Shown: positions 14,089-24,224 of the stretch, piece by piece | Layout of the letters: each line of letters begins with the position of its first letter | Numbering within the stretch: the stretch's first letter is position 1 | DNA from: Legionella drancourtii LLAP12 | Lineage (GTDB): Bacteria; Pseudomonadota; Gammaproteobacteria; Legionellales; Legionellaceae | Length of the DNA stretch: 64,000 nucleotides | Reading direction: 5' to 3' | NCBI RefSeq assembly: GCF_000162755.2 | Contig: NZ_JH413829.1 | Location: 1,536 to 65,535, forward strand | Notes under the pieces: generated by a model | Database searches by the model: none | What the model was told of the DNA's origin: nothing | Seen by the model: only the letters and a program-made list of their open reading frames with translations | Program-made: the position numbers and the translations under genes

Positions 14089-16095
14089 TCACTGCAAATT
14101 TACGGTGCTTCTTATTAGCGGCATTCCGTGTTTGTCCGAAAAGCGCGTTTTACATTGCGGGTACCCGCTACAACCCCACCACGCCCCTTTTGACCCTTGT
14201 CGTTTCATCAATGTTTTCTGACAATCAGGGCAAGAATAAGTTGAGTTAGATCCCAAGATGTGTGAAGCAGGTTTTTGCTTCTCTAACTGCACCAACATTC
14301 CTGAAAGGGTATCGCTTTGTTCCTCGAGAAAATCATCCAGTGCGTGTTTCCCCAGGGCAATATCTTCAAGCATCTGCTCCCATAAGGCGGTTGTTGCCGG
14401 ATTGGTAATACTTTGAGGCAACCTTTGAATTAATTCGCGCCCTTTAGGTGTTGAAATAAGTTGTTTCCCTTGACGTTTTAGATACGCTCTACTTAATAAA
14501 GTTTCTAAAATATTGGCGCGTGTTGCTTCGGTGCCGATTCCGGAGGTTTCTTTTAAAATTTTCTTCAACTGAGGATTTTCTATGTAGTTTGCAATTGATT
14601 TCATTGCCGCAATAAGAGAACCTTCCGTAAATCGAGATTTTGGCTTTGTTTTTCGGCTGTCTGGTTTCAATTTTTGAATTGAAACCGGTTCCTGATCATG
14701 GAGCTTAGGAATACTTTCTGAGGCGTCGGTATCCAATTCCTCTTCCTCGAGGTCGCGTATGGGTTTAATCGCGCTTTTCCAGCCTAAAACTCCAGGAAGA
14801 TGAGCGCTGGCTTTAAAGGTATACGCTTCAATGTCTAACGTAACCTGACGTTGCACAAATTCATACTCACCAAGAAATTGGGCTAGGTAATATGCGCGAA
14901 TTAACTGATACACATTGCGCTCAGACTCGGTCATCGTTTTTAGATTAACTTTAGGATTTAATGTAGGAATAATCCCATGGTGCGCGGTAATCTTGTCTGA
15001 GTTCCAAGCTTTTGATTTCAGCTGCAAAGAGCAGCGCTCAATAAGAGGAAGAACCTCGGGATCAATTTGTTTTAATGCGTCAAACACCGCCCCTGCCTCC
15101 GCAAATTGGCTGTCAGGAAGATAACCGCAATCGGTACGTGGATAAGAGGTTGCTTTATGCTGTTCATACAACGCTTGAGCAATATCCAAGGTATGCTTTG
15201 CACTCAAACCCAGCTGTGATGAAGCAAGTTGTTGCAAAGAAGACAACGACAAACACAAAGGGGGGGCTTCGCGTTTGTCGAGCTCTTTAAACGAAGTCAC
15301 ACGACCTGCTTTGCCGTTTATTTTCCTTGCCACCTCATCGATACTGGCTTTTTGAATACATTTTCCATCATCATCACTCAATTCTTCCGGGATCTCCCAG
15401 GTAACCCAAAATGGCTCTTGATTTATATTCTCGCAGAGGGCTTTTAAAACGTAATAATCCTGTGCTTTAAATTGCTCAATCCCTAAATCTCTATCCACCA
15501 CCAATTTTAATGTAGGCGTTTGCACCCGCCCTACAGACAATACCCCTTGCCCAGGAAGCGCATAGAGGCTGCTCACGGCCATTGTTAAATTCATACCCAT
15601 GAGCCAATCCGCACGTTGTCTGCCAAGACCAGCTTGATATAAACATTCTGTAGCTGCTCCTGGCTTGATTGAATGGAGCGCTTTTTTAATTGATTCTTCA
15701 TCCAATGCCGATAACCACAATCGCTCAACTGGCCCTTGGTAGTTGAAATAATCCAAGACTTCCCGACCAATAACATCCCCTTCCCTATCGGCATCTGTGG
15801 CAATAACAACGGAACGCGCTTGTTTTAACAATTTACCAATGGCATTTAATTGTTTTTTTGTTTTTTCTTGAGGCATTAATACCCATTGTTTAGGAACAAC
15901 CGGCAACACCTCCATACGCCAAGGCTTAATTGAGTCACAATAATGATCGGGTGGGGCTAATTCCAACAGGTGCCCAACACACCATGTCACCGCAATTTCG
16001 TTGCCTTCAAAACACGCGTCGGTTCGCGTAGTCGCGCCAAGCACGGTGGCTATGTCTTTGGCTTGTGAGGGTTTTTCGCAAATAAACAGTCTCAT
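14089..16095 (-). CDS. topB: DNA topoisomerase III (type IA)
   Basis: 668 aa. TOPRIM domain at the N-terminus (MRLFICEKPSQAKDIA with the catalytic Glu; VIATDADREGDVIGRE with the metal-binding Asp pair), type IA core with the active-site Tyr in TSYPRTDCGYL (~residue 313), TEATRANILETL, and a C-terminal zinc ribbon (CPDCQKTLMK, CSGYPQCK). TopB enzymes resolve single-strand entanglements and are regular members of this ICE family, next to coupling-protein genes. Full length; overlaps the upstream gene by 4 bp. Confidence 0.95.
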   Translation of the reverse strand: MRLFICEKPSQAKDIATVLGATTRTDACFEGNEIAVTWCVGHLLELAPPDHYCDSIKPWRMEVLPVVPKQWVLMPQEKTKKQLNAIGKLLKQARSVVIATDADREGDVIGREVLDYFNYQGPVERLWLSALDEESIKKALHSIKPGAATECLYQAGLGRQRADWLMGMNLTMAVSSLYALPGQGVLSVGRVQTPTLKLVVDRDLGIEQFKAQDYYVLKALCENINQEPFWVTWEIPEELSDDDGKCIQKASIDEVARKINGKAGRVTSFKELDKREAPPLCLSLSSLQQLASSQLGLSAKHTLDIAQALYEQHKATSYPRTDCGYLPDSQFAEAGAVFDALKQIDPEVLPLIERCSLQLKSKAWNSDKITAHHGIIPTLNPKVNLKTMTESERNVYQLIRAYYLAQFLGEYEFVQRQVTLDIEAYTFKASAHLPGVLGWKSAIKPIRDLEEEELDTDASESIPKLHDQEPVSIQKLKPDSRKTKPKSRFTEGSLIAAMKSIANYIENPQLKKILKETSGIGTEATRANILETLLSRAYLKRQGKQLISTPKGRELIQRLPQSITNPATTALWEQMLEDIALGKHALDDFLEEQSDTLSGMLVQLEKQKPASHILGSNSTYSCPDCQKTLMKRQGSKGAWWGCSGYPQCKTRFSDKHGMPLIRSTVNLQ

Positions 16096-16814
16096 GCTGC
16101 CCCCTGTTCTTCGCGTAATGGCGCAGTAGAATTTTGAGGTTCATCACGTTGATGGTTCAGGTAAGTCAATAAAGGCAGTCTTATTTTTTCTTCCAAACGC
16201 GGTACAACGTGCGAATGAATGGCCTTTAATAACAAGGCAGAATCAAGTGGACCATGAATGGCCACATGGTCTTCATACCCTTTTGATTGGTTTAACAAAT
16301 CCTCAAAGGTAATAGGGAACAATTTATTCACGGAGGTCAGTAGAAGTAGGCTTAACAGACGATTTATTTTTTTAAAATAACGTCTTAAATTATTGAAATA
16401 ATCATCATCATTTGAAAAACAACCAGCCACCCGTAACAGTTTCAGCAATGAGATTAAATGGTCATACACCTCAAATAATTCGACTAAGGAACACGCGATG
16501 CCGCTGTCAAATCGAACTTCAGGGAAGTACGCAGGATTAAAGGTAAATTTTTTTCCAGCAAGATGTTTTTTCTTCTCTAAAATTCCTTCAAACTTATCCA
16601 GTTCGTCATACATATATTCGGTGGTACGACTAATTTCCTGACTCAGCTGATGGACGCGTAAAAAAGCCTCTACGCGTTTTTCCTTACAGCATCTTAATAA
16701 TCCAGAGAGTTTATTCATCACTTGCTCGTAGAAATTTTCCCTTTCTTTTAGTTCACGAGTAAACAAACGATAAACCTCTACATTGCTTAGTTTAAGTGTT
16801 ACGGTTGTTGTCAT
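16092..16814 (-). CDS. ICE-associated protein of unknown function upstream of topB
   Basis: About 240 aa from MTTTVTLKL; this start overlaps the TraD stop by 4 bp, and the alternative upstream start would add 21 poorly coding residues. Helical, basic protein with CKEKRVEAFLRVHQLSQEISRTTEYMYDEL and a later AxSLVELFEVYDHLISLLKLLRVAGCF block. Its position beside topB is that of the TIGR03761/PFL_4669 family; the central block loosely fits, but the sequence match is weak. No enzymatic motif seen. Confidence 0.6.
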   Translation of the reverse strand: MTTTVTLKLSNVEVYRLFTRELKERENFYEQVMNKLSGLLRCCKEKRVEAFLRVHQLSQEISRTTEYMYDELDKFEGILEKKKHLAGKKFTFNPAYFPEVRFDSGIACSLVELFEVYDHLISLLKLLRVAGCFSNDDDYFNNLRRYFKKINRLLSLLLLTSVNKLFPITFEDLLNQSKGYEDHVAIHGPLDSALLLKAIHSHVVPRLEEKIRLPLLTYLNHQRDEPQNSTAPLREEQGAA

Positions 16815-19288
16815 AGTACACATCCTTCTTTTATTTCCGTTGATTGTGAGGTAGTAATCAGTTGGGTGATGCAACATGGGACCACTTCCTGTAATTGCCC
16901 ATCTTCTTCTATAAAAAATTGTTTCGATTCTTGGTAGGCCACTTTCAGTGCGCGCTCTAAATCCTGGGCCTCAATACCCGAACGACTTTCGTATTTACCA
17001 AGAACATCCATCTTTAAAAACACTAAGTTCGGCGAATAAAGTGAGGTATTGGAACGCACCAATTCTTGTTCTTCTAATGAAAATTGTTTATTTCCTGAAT
17101 TCATCCGATGTTCCAACCAGCGTATAAAGTCAGGAAGTACATCAGTGTTCACGTCTGCCTCTTGAGGTTCCATCTCACGATTTGAAGCAATAGGTTCTGC
17201 AGCAGAGGGAATTTCTAAATCCTGCGCGAATGGGATAGGGGGTAAATCGTCCAAAATCGGTGTAGATAGAATTGGCTTTTCTTCAACCTCATCTGCTTCA
17301 TCCAGCTTATTAATTTCACGCATGACGCAGGTAATGTCGTTGGGTGCCAAACCGTCATTAAGAGGAAGCGGTATGCGCACTTTATGAAGCTCACCACCAT
17401 TAACAAACACAAAGGCCTGACCTTTGGGCAAGGAGACAATATCATTTACTTCCAGCATTTTGACGGAGGTTTTTTGTGCCCTATCCTCATTACTCGTATT
17501 AAAAAAAGTGCCCTCTTCGCCATGCGGAGAATCGTTGACCATGGAAACCTGGGTGTGAGAAACCACATCCACACTGGGTAATACATTAATTAAGACATTG
17601 GCCGTCTCTTCATTTTCTACACGCAACATAATCGTGGTATTAAGATTTCCCTTGGTCATTTCAGCCAAAGCCTTTGAGCCAAGAGCTACTTCTAAATCTT
17701 GTTTGGTTTGCGCATAGGCGGTAACCTGAAATCCAGCACCACCTGCTTTATTTAAAATTTTTACAAAGGAGTCCTGAATAATTTCAGATAACTCATCACA
17801 ATGAAGATTTAATCGGTATTTGGCACTACTGTCTTTATAAATTTTCCCAGCGGTTGAGACTAAATCCGACAAAAATGCTTTGCCTACTGCTTGGGCAATA
17901 TTGGGATTGGTCAAACTATCCAGACCAATATAAATGACTTGCTTTTCTTTAATCGCCTTCATCAATTCAATTTCTGAAACAGCATTTTTAAATGAAAAAA
18001 TGCCCGAAGCGTTACTTTTATTAATTTCAGACAATACAGGACCAACACTTGCTGTGATTTTGTCGTAATAGGTCTTATCCATAATCGTTGCATCATATAA
18101 GTCAATGATGACTTGATCGTGTAAGGATTCGACATTCCCTTGGGCAATGGTTTTTGAGATGTACTGTTTAAAATATTTAGCAACCGCTTTTGCTCTATCC
18201 ATTGGGGGATAGGCATTACCATATTTATCAACGCGTGCATCATTCTCCTCTATAATGGCCTCCACATCTGCCAAATAATTGGGATGACGTGAGGGCATAA
18301 TGGCATCGGCATAAGCCATCAGTAATTGATCGAGGCGAGAAATATAAAATGAAATGGTTTTGTAATTGATTTGTTGCTGCATTTCCTCAAGACAAATCGC
18401 CACAATGTTGACGTACTTCCAAGCAAATGCGGCAAATTGCTTTCCTTCACCTTCGGCATCAATTGCCGCAGTGACACGTGTAGCAACTTCACTGACCTGA
18501 TCAAAGCGTTTTAAGGGGTTATAACAGGCGGAGAGATCTGGAAAACCAAGATGGACAATCCGAAAATCATTTAACCGATTCGCCGCGTTACACGCAGAAT
18601 ACATATCGCGTACTAACTCTAAATCCCCTTTGGGATCGACTAAAATCACCGCATCCCCATTGCGTATGTCTTGATTCACCAAAATACTGGAAAGCCTTGT
18701 TTTTCCAACACGAGTAGTACCCAATACAATCGTATGGCCAACGCGCATACTTTGAGGAATATAAACAGGCTTATCCTCATCACCCAATCCATGTAAATAC
18801 GGTTTTCCCCCCACATCCGGCAGGGGACGAAAAGGATTTAATCGTGAAGGACTACCAAGTACCTTAGCCAAGCGCGCCGTATCATTATTTTGACAATAAG
18901 AGCTTACCATTTGATGCAGTTTACTGGGTTGTAAGAACCGCTCATTTTCTACTTGCTTAATTTGATGTAGCCGCTGTGTATGCCGAGGATGCCACTGAAA
19001 ACCACGGCCCAAATACAACCATTGCTTAGAGATTGGAACCTGTTTGGTGGTCATGGCAAAATAAGGCATGGCCTTTAATCGCATTTGATAACGAATCACA
19101 CGAAATGCTTGATAAGCACGAAAACCACCGAGTCCACTTAAACTCAGAGCGGTGTAATTCCCCATCGTTTGTGTAAGCAGCAATAGGTGTGGCGTGCTCA
19201 CCGCTAAGAGTGCTAAAGACATTAACGTCACTGCAGAATACGCCTCTGTAGGCTCTCGTAATAAATTCTCTACTGGGTAGCGACTCAT
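16811..19288 (-). CDS. traD: TraD/VirD4-type conjugative coupling ATPase
   Basis: 825 aa. Two N-terminal membrane segments (AVTLMSLALLAVSTPHLLLLTQ, YTALSLSGLGGF), then the motor domain: Walker A GTTRVGKTRLSS (~residue 193), Walker B VILVDPKGD (~215), and HCDELSEI plus TAYAQTKQDLEVALGSKA downstream, as in TraG/TraD coupling proteins. It links the relaxosome to the T4SS and pumps DNA. The acidic C-terminal extension (residues ~650-825) probably contacts the relaxosome. In related ICEs traD lies between the PFL_4695 and TIGR03747 genes; here it is next to topB. Confidence 0.92.
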   Translation of the reverse strand: MSRYPVENLLREPTEAYSAVTLMSLALLAVSTPHLLLLTQTMGNYTALSLSGLGGFRAYQAFRVIRYQMRLKAMPYFAMTTKQVPISKQWLYLGRGFQWHPRHTQRLHQIKQVENERFLQPSKLHQMVSSYCQNNDTARLAKVLGSPSRLNPFRPLPDVGGKPYLHGLGDEDKPVYIPQSMRVGHTIVLGTTRVGKTRLSSILVNQDIRNGDAVILVDPKGDLELVRDMYSACNAANRLNDFRIVHLGFPDLSACYNPLKRFDQVSEVATRVTAAIDAEGEGKQFAAFAWKYVNIVAICLEEMQQQINYKTISFYISRLDQLLMAYADAIMPSRHPNYLADVEAIIEENDARVDKYGNAYPPMDRAKAVAKYFKQYISKTIAQGNVESLHDQVIIDLYDATIMDKTYYDKITASVGPVLSEINKSNASGIFSFKNAVSEIELMKAIKEKQVIYIGLDSLTNPNIAQAVGKAFLSDLVSTAGKIYKDSSAKYRLNLHCDELSEIIQDSFVKILNKAGGAGFQVTAYAQTKQDLEVALGSKALAEMTKGNLNTTIMLRVENEETANVLINVLPSVDVVSHTQVSMVNDSPHGEEGTFFNTSNEDRAQKTSVKMLEVNDIVSLPKGQAFVFVNGGELHKVRIPLPLNDGLAPNDITCVMREINKLDEADEVEEKPILSTPILDDLPPIPFAQDLEIPSAAEPIASNREMEPQEADVNTDVLPDFIRWLEHRMNSGNKQFSLEEQELVRSNTSLYSPNLVFLKMDVLGKYESRSGIEAQDLERALKVAYQESKQFFIEEDGQLQEVVPCCITQLITTSQSTEIKEGCVL

Positions 19289-19294
19289 CGTTTC

Positions 19295-19627
19295 TTACCT
19301 TAATAAATTTAATAGTTCTAATAGGACAAGAATCCCTACTAAATAAATACGCCCCTTCAGTGCCTGAGCTAATTGTGCTTCAGTTGGCAAGACTACTTGT
19401 TTGCGAAGGATTGTTTGAACTAAATAAGGCCATAAGAAATAAAGAGACGCATAAAAAAGCCCATGCATGAATAAGAAATACCCTTTAAACGAGCGGATTA
19501 ATTGTCCTAACTGATTCAATGAATTCGCATTTTTTAAAAGTAATGGACTGATAACTGCGATTAAAATCAGTAGCAAAATCAATTGAACTACTACTATAAT
19601 TGTAGGCTTAAGGAACTTTTTTAACAT
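19295..19627 (-). CDS. Small inner membrane protein
   Basis: About 110 aa from MLKKFLKPTI. Three hydrophobic segments (IIVVVQLILLLILIAVISPLLL, GYFLFMHGLFYASLYFLWPYLVQ, IYLVGILVLLELLNLL). Directly upstream of traD (6-bp gap), so probably co-translated with it; it may help anchor or assemble the coupling protein. No family recognised. Confidence 0.65.
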   Translation of the reverse strand: MLKKFLKPTIIVVVQLILLLILIAVISPLLLKNANSLNQLGQLIRSFKGYFLFMHGLFYASLYFLWPYLVQTILRKQVVLPTEAQLAQALKGRIYLVGILVLLELLNLLR

Positions 19628-19641
19628 AAGGATAGCTCCCA

Positions 19642-19851
19642 ATGATTTCTAAAGTGGACTGGACTAAGATCGCTTGGACAATGCTCCGATTTAGTTTTAA
19701 ATTGGTGCTGATAACCCTTCAAATAGTGATTGAGATTGGTTTTGACTCCAATCAAAAAAGGACCCATCCTTTTGGAAAAATAGAAGCGCGCTCTCGTGAA
19801 GAAAACGGCCATATCTCTCCAGGAGCATTTTCCAGAATAATGAATGACTAA
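19642..19851 (+). CDS. Possible small membrane-active protein in the traG/traD gap
   Basis: 69 codons on the opposite strand in the 239-bp gap between traG and the membrane protein gene. It has a hydrophobic N-terminal half (IAWTMLRFSFKLVLITLQIVIEIGF) and a polar tail. The SD is poor (AAGGATAGCTCCCAATG). The leftward frames here also stay open, so coding is uncertain. Confidence 0.3.
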   Translation: MISKVDWTKIAWTMLRFSFKLVLITLQIVIEIGFDSNQKRTHPFGKIEARSREENGHISPGAFSRIMND

Positions 19852-19865
19852 GGACGATGTGTTCC

Positions 19866-21446
19866 TCACATAGCCCCCTTGGTAGCAATCTTTGCTCCGG
19901 CTTTGAACGCGGCAGTTCCTGATTGAGAAACTTTCTCAGAATGAGTATTTGATTCATCAAGTAAACTCATGAGCCCTGCACCCGCATCGCCGCCAAAATG
20001 ACCTGACAATTTGAGAAAGATAATCGGCCCAACATAGTAAAAGAGAACAACCATGTTGCGCATCGCAGCGACCGAATCACTATCACCGAGTGGGTCAATC
20101 ACGCCTCGTTCAAGAAAGGACACATAATGCCAAATACATTGCACAAAAATACCCATAGTATACAAACCTATTAAGGTTCCTAGAGCACGAGGGCTCATGC
20201 CACTTAATGCCAACACAATGGGTGTAAATACAATTAAAAAGAAATAAAACAACGCTTGCATTACGGGCAACGTCTGCATGGTTGCTTCACGCTTTAAAGG
20301 TGTCGAAGTATAGGATTTTACCGATTGTCCTAGATTAACCAGGTTTCGCGAAAGAAACGTGCCTACCGTACCATTGGAAGGATCCATAAGTGCTTCCGTA
20401 CTTTTTTCTTGCAGATCCCGATTATCCTGAATTAACACTTTAGCAATGTAATCTTGCGCCGTTAAATCCGATCTCCAAGCGTTTTTGTGTTTGATTTTGT
20501 AATCCATCATGCGTGACTCAACATTGAGTTTGCCAAGGTGCTTGTCAAAATAACTTGCCTTTTCAGACACCTGCACTAACTCAGTTTGAATCTTATCCCA
20601 CCATTGCGCGCAAGTTGGATACCCATTAGTCGGCTTATGCGCTGAAACCTCCGTATCCTCGGTAGCAGCGGATTCAAATTTTGGATTTGGATAGCGCGCA
20701 TAACTAAATCCTTCCACGGGCTCTCGTGCCTTTAATTTTTTATAATACAGTTCCCTAAAGGTTTTAGACCCCATCCAATTTAAATCATCCTCACCACCAT
20801 GGGCTTTTATCTGTGCTTTTAGTGCTGCTTTTTCTGCATCCGTATGCTGCTCTTTCATGTAGCTACTGCGGGCTTCTAAAAAACACTGACGATGAAATTG
20901 TACTGCGTGTTGCCTTAAATCATGAGGAATGTACGTTGAGATTAAATCCCCTTGGATCGCATGTAAACTATCCGAACACCCTGTTACTTTCATTAAACCG
21001 TAGGTAAACCCAGAAGCCATGTCTTGCACGAAACTAAAACCGATGGGGATTTTTACGCGATCGGTTAAAACATCGGCGAACGCCTCATCATAAGTGGTTC
21101 CTGAATCCTTAATGCTCGACTTAACCGCCCCATCACTCCCTCCTTTATTGGTCGTACACATTGGCTTAAAGGAAATTCCTTTTTGCACTAAGGGCACACA
21201 TGGATAAACAAATACCGCACATATAAAAAATAAAACGGCAAGCTCATACAAGAACAGATGAAGCGCCTGTTCACTTGCATGAGCACTAGGACCTGAAGGA
21301 ACGAGCATGTTTTTTAGATAACGATAAGCAATCATCAAAAAACCTAGAAAGATTATCCCTGTTTGCCACAACGCATCAAAAATCACATCATACTGCTGCC
21401 AACCAAGGTAAGTGGTATAGAGCGATAACGGGCTAAATACAATCAT
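19866..21446 (-). CDS. traG: TraG-like N-terminal-domain mating-pair protein
   Basis: About 526 aa from MIVFSPLSLYTTYLGWQQYD; that start sits 4 bp after the upstream stop, so the longer reading is not used. Inner-membrane protein with N-terminal segments (GIIFLGFLMIAYRYL, LAVLFFICAVFVYPCVPLV) and a C-terminal hydrophobic block (~380-450: ALFYFFLIVFTPIVLALSG, LGTLIGLYTMGIFVQCIW). The order matches TraG N-terminal proteins of GI-type T4SS, which act in pilus assembly and mating-pair stabilisation. It ends soon after the hydrophobic block and has no large periplasmic C-terminal region. Confidence 0.85.
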   Translation of the reverse strand: MIVFSPLSLYTTYLGWQQYDVIFDALWQTGIIFLGFLMIAYRYLKNMLVPSGPSAHASEQALHLFLYELAVLFFICAVFVYPCVPLVQKGISFKPMCTTNKGGSDGAVKSSIKDSGTTYDEAFADVLTDRVKIPIGFSFVQDMASGFTYGLMKVTGCSDSLHAIQGDLISTYIPHDLRQHAVQFHRQCFLEARSSYMKEQHTDAEKAALKAQIKAHGGEDDLNWMGSKTFRELYYKKLKAREPVEGFSYARYPNPKFESAATEDTEVSAHKPTNGYPTCAQWWDKIQTELVQVSEKASYFDKHLGKLNVESRMMDYKIKHKNAWRSDLTAQDYIAKVLIQDNRDLQEKSTEALMDPSNGTVGTFLSRNLVNLGQSVKSYTSTPLKREATMQTLPVMQALFYFFLIVFTPIVLALSGMSPRALGTLIGLYTMGIFVQCIWHYVSFLERGVIDPLGDSDSVAAMRNMVVLFYYVGPIIFLKLSGHFGGDAGAGLMSLLDESNTHSEKVSQSGTAAFKAGAKIATKGAM

Positions 21447-21450
21447 CCGA

Positions 21451-22845
21451 TCACTCCTGTTTACCGGAGCGGTACACCGCACCATTTTTAATTAATCCCT
21501 CATCACGCGTGCTACTGGGCATGGCATTCGCTAACCCATTTTTACGAACACCCATCACCAAATTAAGGGTATCGGTCATCATCTTCTTACGCACCTCGCC
21601 TTCAAACGCTAAATTTTGAATTTCCTTGTCTAATTTATTCACGGCCTCACGAACCATACGATGGGCTTGCTTTAGATTTTGTACCTCTTGAATTTGCATT
21701 CCGGCTTGGAGTAAATGACGAAGCATAATGGCTTCATCCAAAAGATTTTGGATGGCTATTTCCTCACCTATTTTGGACACAGTCATTATTTGTTGTTCAC
21801 GGGGCATGCGCTGAATTGCGGTGATAATCTCATCGGTAATTAACACATTCGACGCACTTAATTGACGTAAATTGGTTTCAGTGAGCTCTGATTCTTTATC
21901 TACTAATTTCCATAAGGAGGTACTCACCTTACTGACACAGGTCGAATGACTCGTAATCTTAGGACAACTTTGCAACAACGGAGCTAAACCAATCCCTGCA
22001 TGCGCTTCGCGATCCGATACGGATTTTTTATGACTGATTTTAATATCACCTAACACCAAAACAGCCCATTGTGCTGCCTTCTTTGGATCTGACCATATTT
22101 GAACAAACCGATGATGCTTTTTATCAGCGTCTGAGGCTGGGTCTTTATTATCTAAATCGCGTGAGCCACTTAACAACACGTTATAGCCTGCAACCACAAC
22201 ATCACTAATGACTTTTATAGGAGGCTGATTGCTGCCACCCGAATTTCCATTCTTGCGATGAACCCAAGGCAAGCCATACTCATCGCCTTTATTGGCAATG
22301 TCTTTTGCCGTTTTGGTGACATCCACCGAGACGCCACTTCGAGCACGCTGGGCTGCTTCAATCCACCCTTGCGAATCAGACACCGCGAGCATGCTGGAAA
22401 TCGGGGAGTTTCCTTCCTCAAGCGCGCGTTTGGTGGCAAGACAATCTGCCATTTTGAGTGCAAATTCATTTTGCGCCCCTGCAGACGTATTTTGTAAAAT
22501 GTTGTACAACCCAGGCATGGATTGTTGCAGTTTATATCCTGGATAGGCGGCTACAGAGCCCTTTAAATTATCGATAATTGCTGAAGGAATACCGCTCATC
22601 GAGCTCTTTAAATCCTGCAGGCTGTTGGTGATGGAAACCACCGGATTGAACATATTACAATTCAGTCCCCCACCATTAATGTAGCCACCAATGGTCACTG
22701 TTTGGTCGCGATTCACAGGTGGTACGAATAAATCCGACGCGCTTCCTAATTGATAGTAATACTCTGATTGTTCGGGAAAGAGTGATGCGAATGAACTGCC
22801 ACTTATTAAAATACTGAGCATGATTACGTTTAATTTCATCTTCAA
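21451..22845 (-). CDS. TraH-like ICE protein (TIGR03755/PFL_4711 family)
   Basis: 464 aa. Signal peptide (MKLNVIMLSILISGSSFA). Early GGYINGGGLNCNMFNP and later PSAIIDNLKGSVAAYPGYKLQQSMPGLYNIL match the TraH-type PFL_4711 family. Two coiled-coil stretches near the C-terminus (EEIAIQNLLDEAIMLRHLLQ, KQAHRMVREAVNKLDKEI). It is an exported mating-pair formation component in the T4SS operon, 4 bp from both the traU-like and traG genes. Confidence 0.85.
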   Translation of the reverse strand: MKMKLNVIMLSILISGSSFASLFPEQSEYYYQLGSASDLFVPPVNRDQTVTIGGYINGGGLNCNMFNPVVSITNSLQDLKSSMSGIPSAIIDNLKGSVAAYPGYKLQQSMPGLYNILQNTSAGAQNEFALKMADCLATKRALEEGNSPISSMLAVSDSQGWIEAAQRARSGVSVDVTKTAKDIANKGDEYGLPWVHRKNGNSGGSNQPPIKVISDVVVAGYNVLLSGSRDLDNKDPASDADKKHHRFVQIWSDPKKAAQWAVLVLGDIKISHKKSVSDREAHAGIGLAPLLQSCPKITSHSTCVSKVSTSLWKLVDKESELTETNLRQLSASNVLITDEIITAIQRMPREQQIMTVSKIGEEIAIQNLLDEAIMLRHLLQAGMQIQEVQNLKQAHRMVREAVNKLDKEIQNLAFEGEVRKKMMTDTLNLVMGVRKNGLANAMPSSTRDEGLIKNGAVYRSGKQE

Positions 22846-22849
22846 ATTC

Positions 22850-23848
22850 CTATCGTTTTTTAGGCTTACCTACTTTGGGCATTCCCGCTATGAGTTTTCC
22901 TTTTTGTTTGACGCAGCCCTTGTACTGGCGCCAAACAACAAAGACGTAATTTCCATTTCCTTTTTCATCATCGATTTGTTCTTGATTTTCGTCCTTCCCA
23001 GGCGTGATGTTGCGATTATTGGGGTACACTTCTTGCCAAATTAGGTGTTCTTGTTTGGGATCAAAAACCACATTGGACACCACACAATTGGGACCACAGC
23101 TGTTTTTCGTGGACTGTTTCACATGAAGTCCTTCATTGGTGACAATGTCTGCTGCATGCATGGCCGCAACCACAGAAGCTCGAAAACGTGAAGATTGAGT
23201 CACACGCATTAATCGTGGAAATTCATGTCCCCAATGATTTTTTGGGGTGCCAATGTGATGCCCAATAAGTAACGTCGGATGGGTTGCCAGATATAGAAGT
23301 TCACTATTCGCTCTATCGGCCACCGCATCGGCAAGACTTGAGTAATACAGATTCATAAACACTGTTTCTGAATGGTGTGTTACCCCTTTAATTTGATAAA
23401 AATTTCCCGGGCTGCCAATAACGCTCACAACCCGAGTTCGGTCTTCATTAATGTGTTGTGTCGCTAACTGCCCGGTTCCATCGCCAAACCCTAAGGGCAT
23501 ACCCGTAATGGTTTGAAAAGCAGATTGATAACCACGCACAGCCAGTTTATTCTCAAATAAGTTATTTGCCTCAACCCATGGATTTTCCCCTGGATTATTC
23601 GACACCGTGACAATTAAATCCGGAATAAATTGCGAAATCGCAGGACCTGCTGTAATTTTTGGAGGAAGCGATGGTTCCTGCCAAATACAGGCACCAATGA
23701 CATGAATCCTGCTGTTTTGCCCAAGCTTCATGAGTACCTTCACGGCCATTTGCGGTGTTGAAATCGGAGCCACAGGTTTCGTACTTTCAAAAGCGAACGA
23801 ACTCGCTGTACAGGCCATCAAAAGATACCCCAACACGGTTTTAGACAT
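22850..23848 (-). CDS. TraU-like ICE protein (TIGR03756/PFL_4710 family)
   Basis: 332 aa from MSKTVLGYLL; the start is chosen because a signal peptide (LGYLLMACTASSFA) follows and it overlaps the upstream gene end by 8 bp. Conserved features: IHVIGACIWQ near the N-terminus, Cys pairs (NSCGPNCVVSNVVFDP), VVWRQYKGCVKQKG near the end. TraU-type proteins are periplasmic factors for DNA transfer/mating-pair formation. Full length for the family. Confidence 0.85.
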   Translation of the reverse strand: MSKTVLGYLLMACTASSFAFESTKPVAPISTPQMAVKVLMKLGQNSRIHVIGACIWQEPSLPPKITAGPAISQFIPDLIVTVSNNPGENPWVEANNLFENKLAVRGYQSAFQTITGMPLGFGDGTGQLATQHINEDRTRVVSVIGSPGNFYQIKGVTHHSETVFMNLYYSSLADAVADRANSELLYLATHPTLLIGHHIGTPKNHWGHEFPRLMRVTQSSRFRASVVAAMHAADIVTNEGLHVKQSTKNSCGPNCVVSNVVFDPKQEHLIWQEVYPNNRNITPGKDENQEQIDDEKGNGNYVFVVWRQYKGCVKQKGKLIAGMPKVGKPKKR

Positions 23849-24224
23849 GATGAACCTCTTGATAACGACGAAACAAAAATAAGGCTTTATCAAGCGAGTG
23901 CACGCCATAAATCACATAAGCTTTATTAATCACAATGGCCGGCAAGGAGGTAAGTTCATACGCTTGGGCTTGACCCTGACAACGATAAAAGGAGATCAAG
24001 TGCTCCCTTTCCTCATGCGCGCTCTGTTTTACTCGAGCGAGTGAGTCCTGATGTTGATTGAGCTTTTGTGTGATTTGGCTTAGTTCATCCAAATGACACA
24101 CCTGAGCCTTAATCCCATTCAAAACGACCAATTGAGTAGCGGTGGTAAATACCTCAACCGCGACCTTGTTCGCGCTCGCACTGAAACTCAATAGACTAAT
24201 CATCATAAAAACAATGCTCTTCAT
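23841..24224 (-). CDS. TIGR03757 (PFL_4709)-type exported protein, thioredoxin-like
   Basis: 127 aa from MKSIVFMMISLLSFSASA (signal peptide); earlier in-frame codons lie inside the VirB4 gene and are excluded. After the signal: VEVFTTATQLV, then LTSLPAIVINKAYVIYGVHSLDKAL. The strand-then-LPAIVI(cis-Pro) pattern is that of TIGR03757/TrbC-like proteins with a thioredoxin-like fold. Overlaps the ATPase gene by 29 bp. Periplasmic conjugation component. Confidence 0.8.
   Translation of the reverse strand: MKSIVFMMISLLSFSASANKVAVEVFTTATQLVVLNGIKAQVCHLDELSQITQKLNQHQDSLARVKQSAHEEREHLISFYRCQGQAQAYELTSLPAIVINKAYVIYGVHSLDKALFLFRRYQEVHHV

Noticed and set aside
19621-19960. Leftward 82- and 87-codon frames in the traG/traD gap
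   Set aside because: They overlap traG or lack a plausible initiation site, and their composition looks non-coding.
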